The notes beneath the pieces were generated by a model, which worked only from the letters and a program-made list of their open reading frames with translations, made no database searches and was not told the DNA's origin. Of a DNA stretch of 21,468 bases, positions 21,249 through 21,468 are shown piece by piece (positions within the stretch are counted from its first letter, which is position 1; each line of letters begins with the position of its first letter). The stretch comes from F23-B02 sp045642545. Its GTDB lineage: Bacteria; Bacillota; Clostridia; Oscillospirales; Oscillospiraceae. Position numbers and translations under genes: made by a program. The stretch is from assembly GCA_045642545.1 (NCBI GenBank), contig JAZUJB010000062.1:1-21468 (forward strand). Direction: 5' to 3'.

Positions 21249-21275
21249 GCAGGGCTTGCTGACTTAAAATGATGT
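21249..21275 (+). repeat. Direct repeat, right copy, downstream of alkD (promoter-like)
   Basis: 25 of 27 bases match 20311-20337. With TTAACA (21241-21246) upstream it again forms a promoter-like TTAACA-18-TAAAAT, but no gene with a convincing start follows before the tRNA fragment. Confidence 0.65.
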
Positions 21276-21345
21276 TGGCATCCGCTTGCCCTTGCTGTGG
21301 ATTCGGTTGCGTCAAGGCAAGGAGGAGGTTTGCCAAAAAGTTCTG

Positions 21346-21380
21346 AAAAAAGCAATTTCGAGGCAATTCCATGCGAAATT
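21346..21380 (-). terminator. Terminator-like hairpin downstream of the tRNA fragment
   Basis: Minus strand: AATTTCG / CGAAATT stem (21374-21380 with 21354-21360), then GC and a run of six T. It is where the terminator of a minus-strand tRNA gene would be expected. Confidence 0.5.
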
Positions 21381-21392
21381 ACCACGAAATTG

Positions 21393-21439
21393 TGGTGCTC
21401 CAGCGGAGATTCGAACTCCGGACACCCTGCTTAAAAGGC
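21393..21439 (-). pseudogene. tRNA-Lys(UUU) 3' fragment, probable integration-site duplication
   Basis: On the minus strand the sequence from the anticodon loop (CCTTTTAAG, anticodon TTT) through the T arm (CGGAG-TTCGAAT-CTCCG) to the acceptor strand CTGGAGC, then ACCA, reads as the 3' part of tRNA-Lys. The 5' part does not follow: the next 29 bases toward the window end cannot pair with CTGGAGC, and the anticodon stem pairs at only three positions. Such 3' fragments are made when a tyrosine-integrase element uses a tRNA gene as its site. In this orientation the element would lie to the right of the window. Confidence 0.6.
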
Positions 21440-21468
21440 ATTTGCACCAAAACCCGCAAACCATTGAT

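Noticed and set aside
21336..21434. Short plus-strand ORF after AAGGAGGAGG, TTG start, ending in ...SGDSNSGHPA
   Set aside because: Its C-terminal half is a translation of the tRNA fragment, a well-known type of false gene.
21393..21468. Complete 76-nt tRNA-Lys gene at the window end
   Set aside because: The length fits and a chance TTGC/GCAA stem sits at the D-arm position, but the first seven bases cannot pair with acceptor strand CTGGAGC and the anticodon stem is broken.
1..21468. CRISPR array, insertion sequence with transposase, rRNA genes
   Set aside because: No regularly spaced repeats with unique spacers, no transposase frame and no rRNA-like sequence were seen on either strand.

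Overview
The window looks like chromosomal DNA of a gut-type, low-to-mid GC Firmicute of class Clostridia, probably near Ruminococcaceae/Oscillospiraceae. The grounds are strong AGGAGG ribosome binding sites, Clostridia-style phage lysis genes, a BceRSAB-type peptide-resistance module, and an imperfectly palindromic intergenic repeat (661-776) of a kind I associate with this group. The family placement is inference, not a database result.

Layout: (1) 1-352 is the C-terminal end of a Kup-type potassium transporter, followed by a repeat-rich 500-bp gap. (2) 856-2274 (-) is an APC-family amino-acid permease with a near-consensus promoter. (3) 2497-4586 (+) is a three-gene phage-derived cassette: holin, baseplate-like protein and amidase endolysin, closed by a terminator. 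(4) 4627-5012 is a long structured leader in front of an ECF-type cobalt/nickel uptake operon, cbiM(N) - cbiQ - cbiO (5013-7694). A terminator lies between cbiM and cbiQ, and an internal promoter abuts it. (5) 7758-12332 (-) is a complete BceRSAB-like module: response regulator, histidine kinase, ATPase and permease. The ABC genes have their own promoter region carrying a perfect inverted repeat, a good candidate response-regulator site. (6) 12393-12689 (-) is a small transcription unit encoding a 24-residue Trp-rich peptide, with its own promoter, Shine-Dalgarno site and terminator. (7) 12808-15983 (+) is a MarR regulator translationally coupled to a DHA2-type MFS exporter. The exporter has a giant extracytoplasmic loop containing three 71-residue repeats. 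(8) 16106-16519 (+) is a half-size EamA transporter. (9) 16574-19327 (-) is a two-gene redox operon (CrtI-like flavoprotein and FNR/2Fe-2S reductase), divergent from a GntR/FCD regulator at 19560-20264. (10) 20431-21105 (+) is an AlkD-type DNA glycosylase in more AT-rich DNA, with a direct repeat on each side. (11) The right edge holds a tRNA-Lys 3' fragment on the minus strand that reads like an integrative-element attachment site.

Much of the window concerns the cell envelope: metal and potassium uptake, amino-acid exchange, peptide-antibiotic sensing and detoxification, drug export and cell-wall lysis. The least expected parts are the 24-codon peptide gene beside the Bce module, the repeat-bearing loop of the MFS exporter, the structured leader of cbiM, and the symmetric operator layout of the GntR/flavoenzyme locus.
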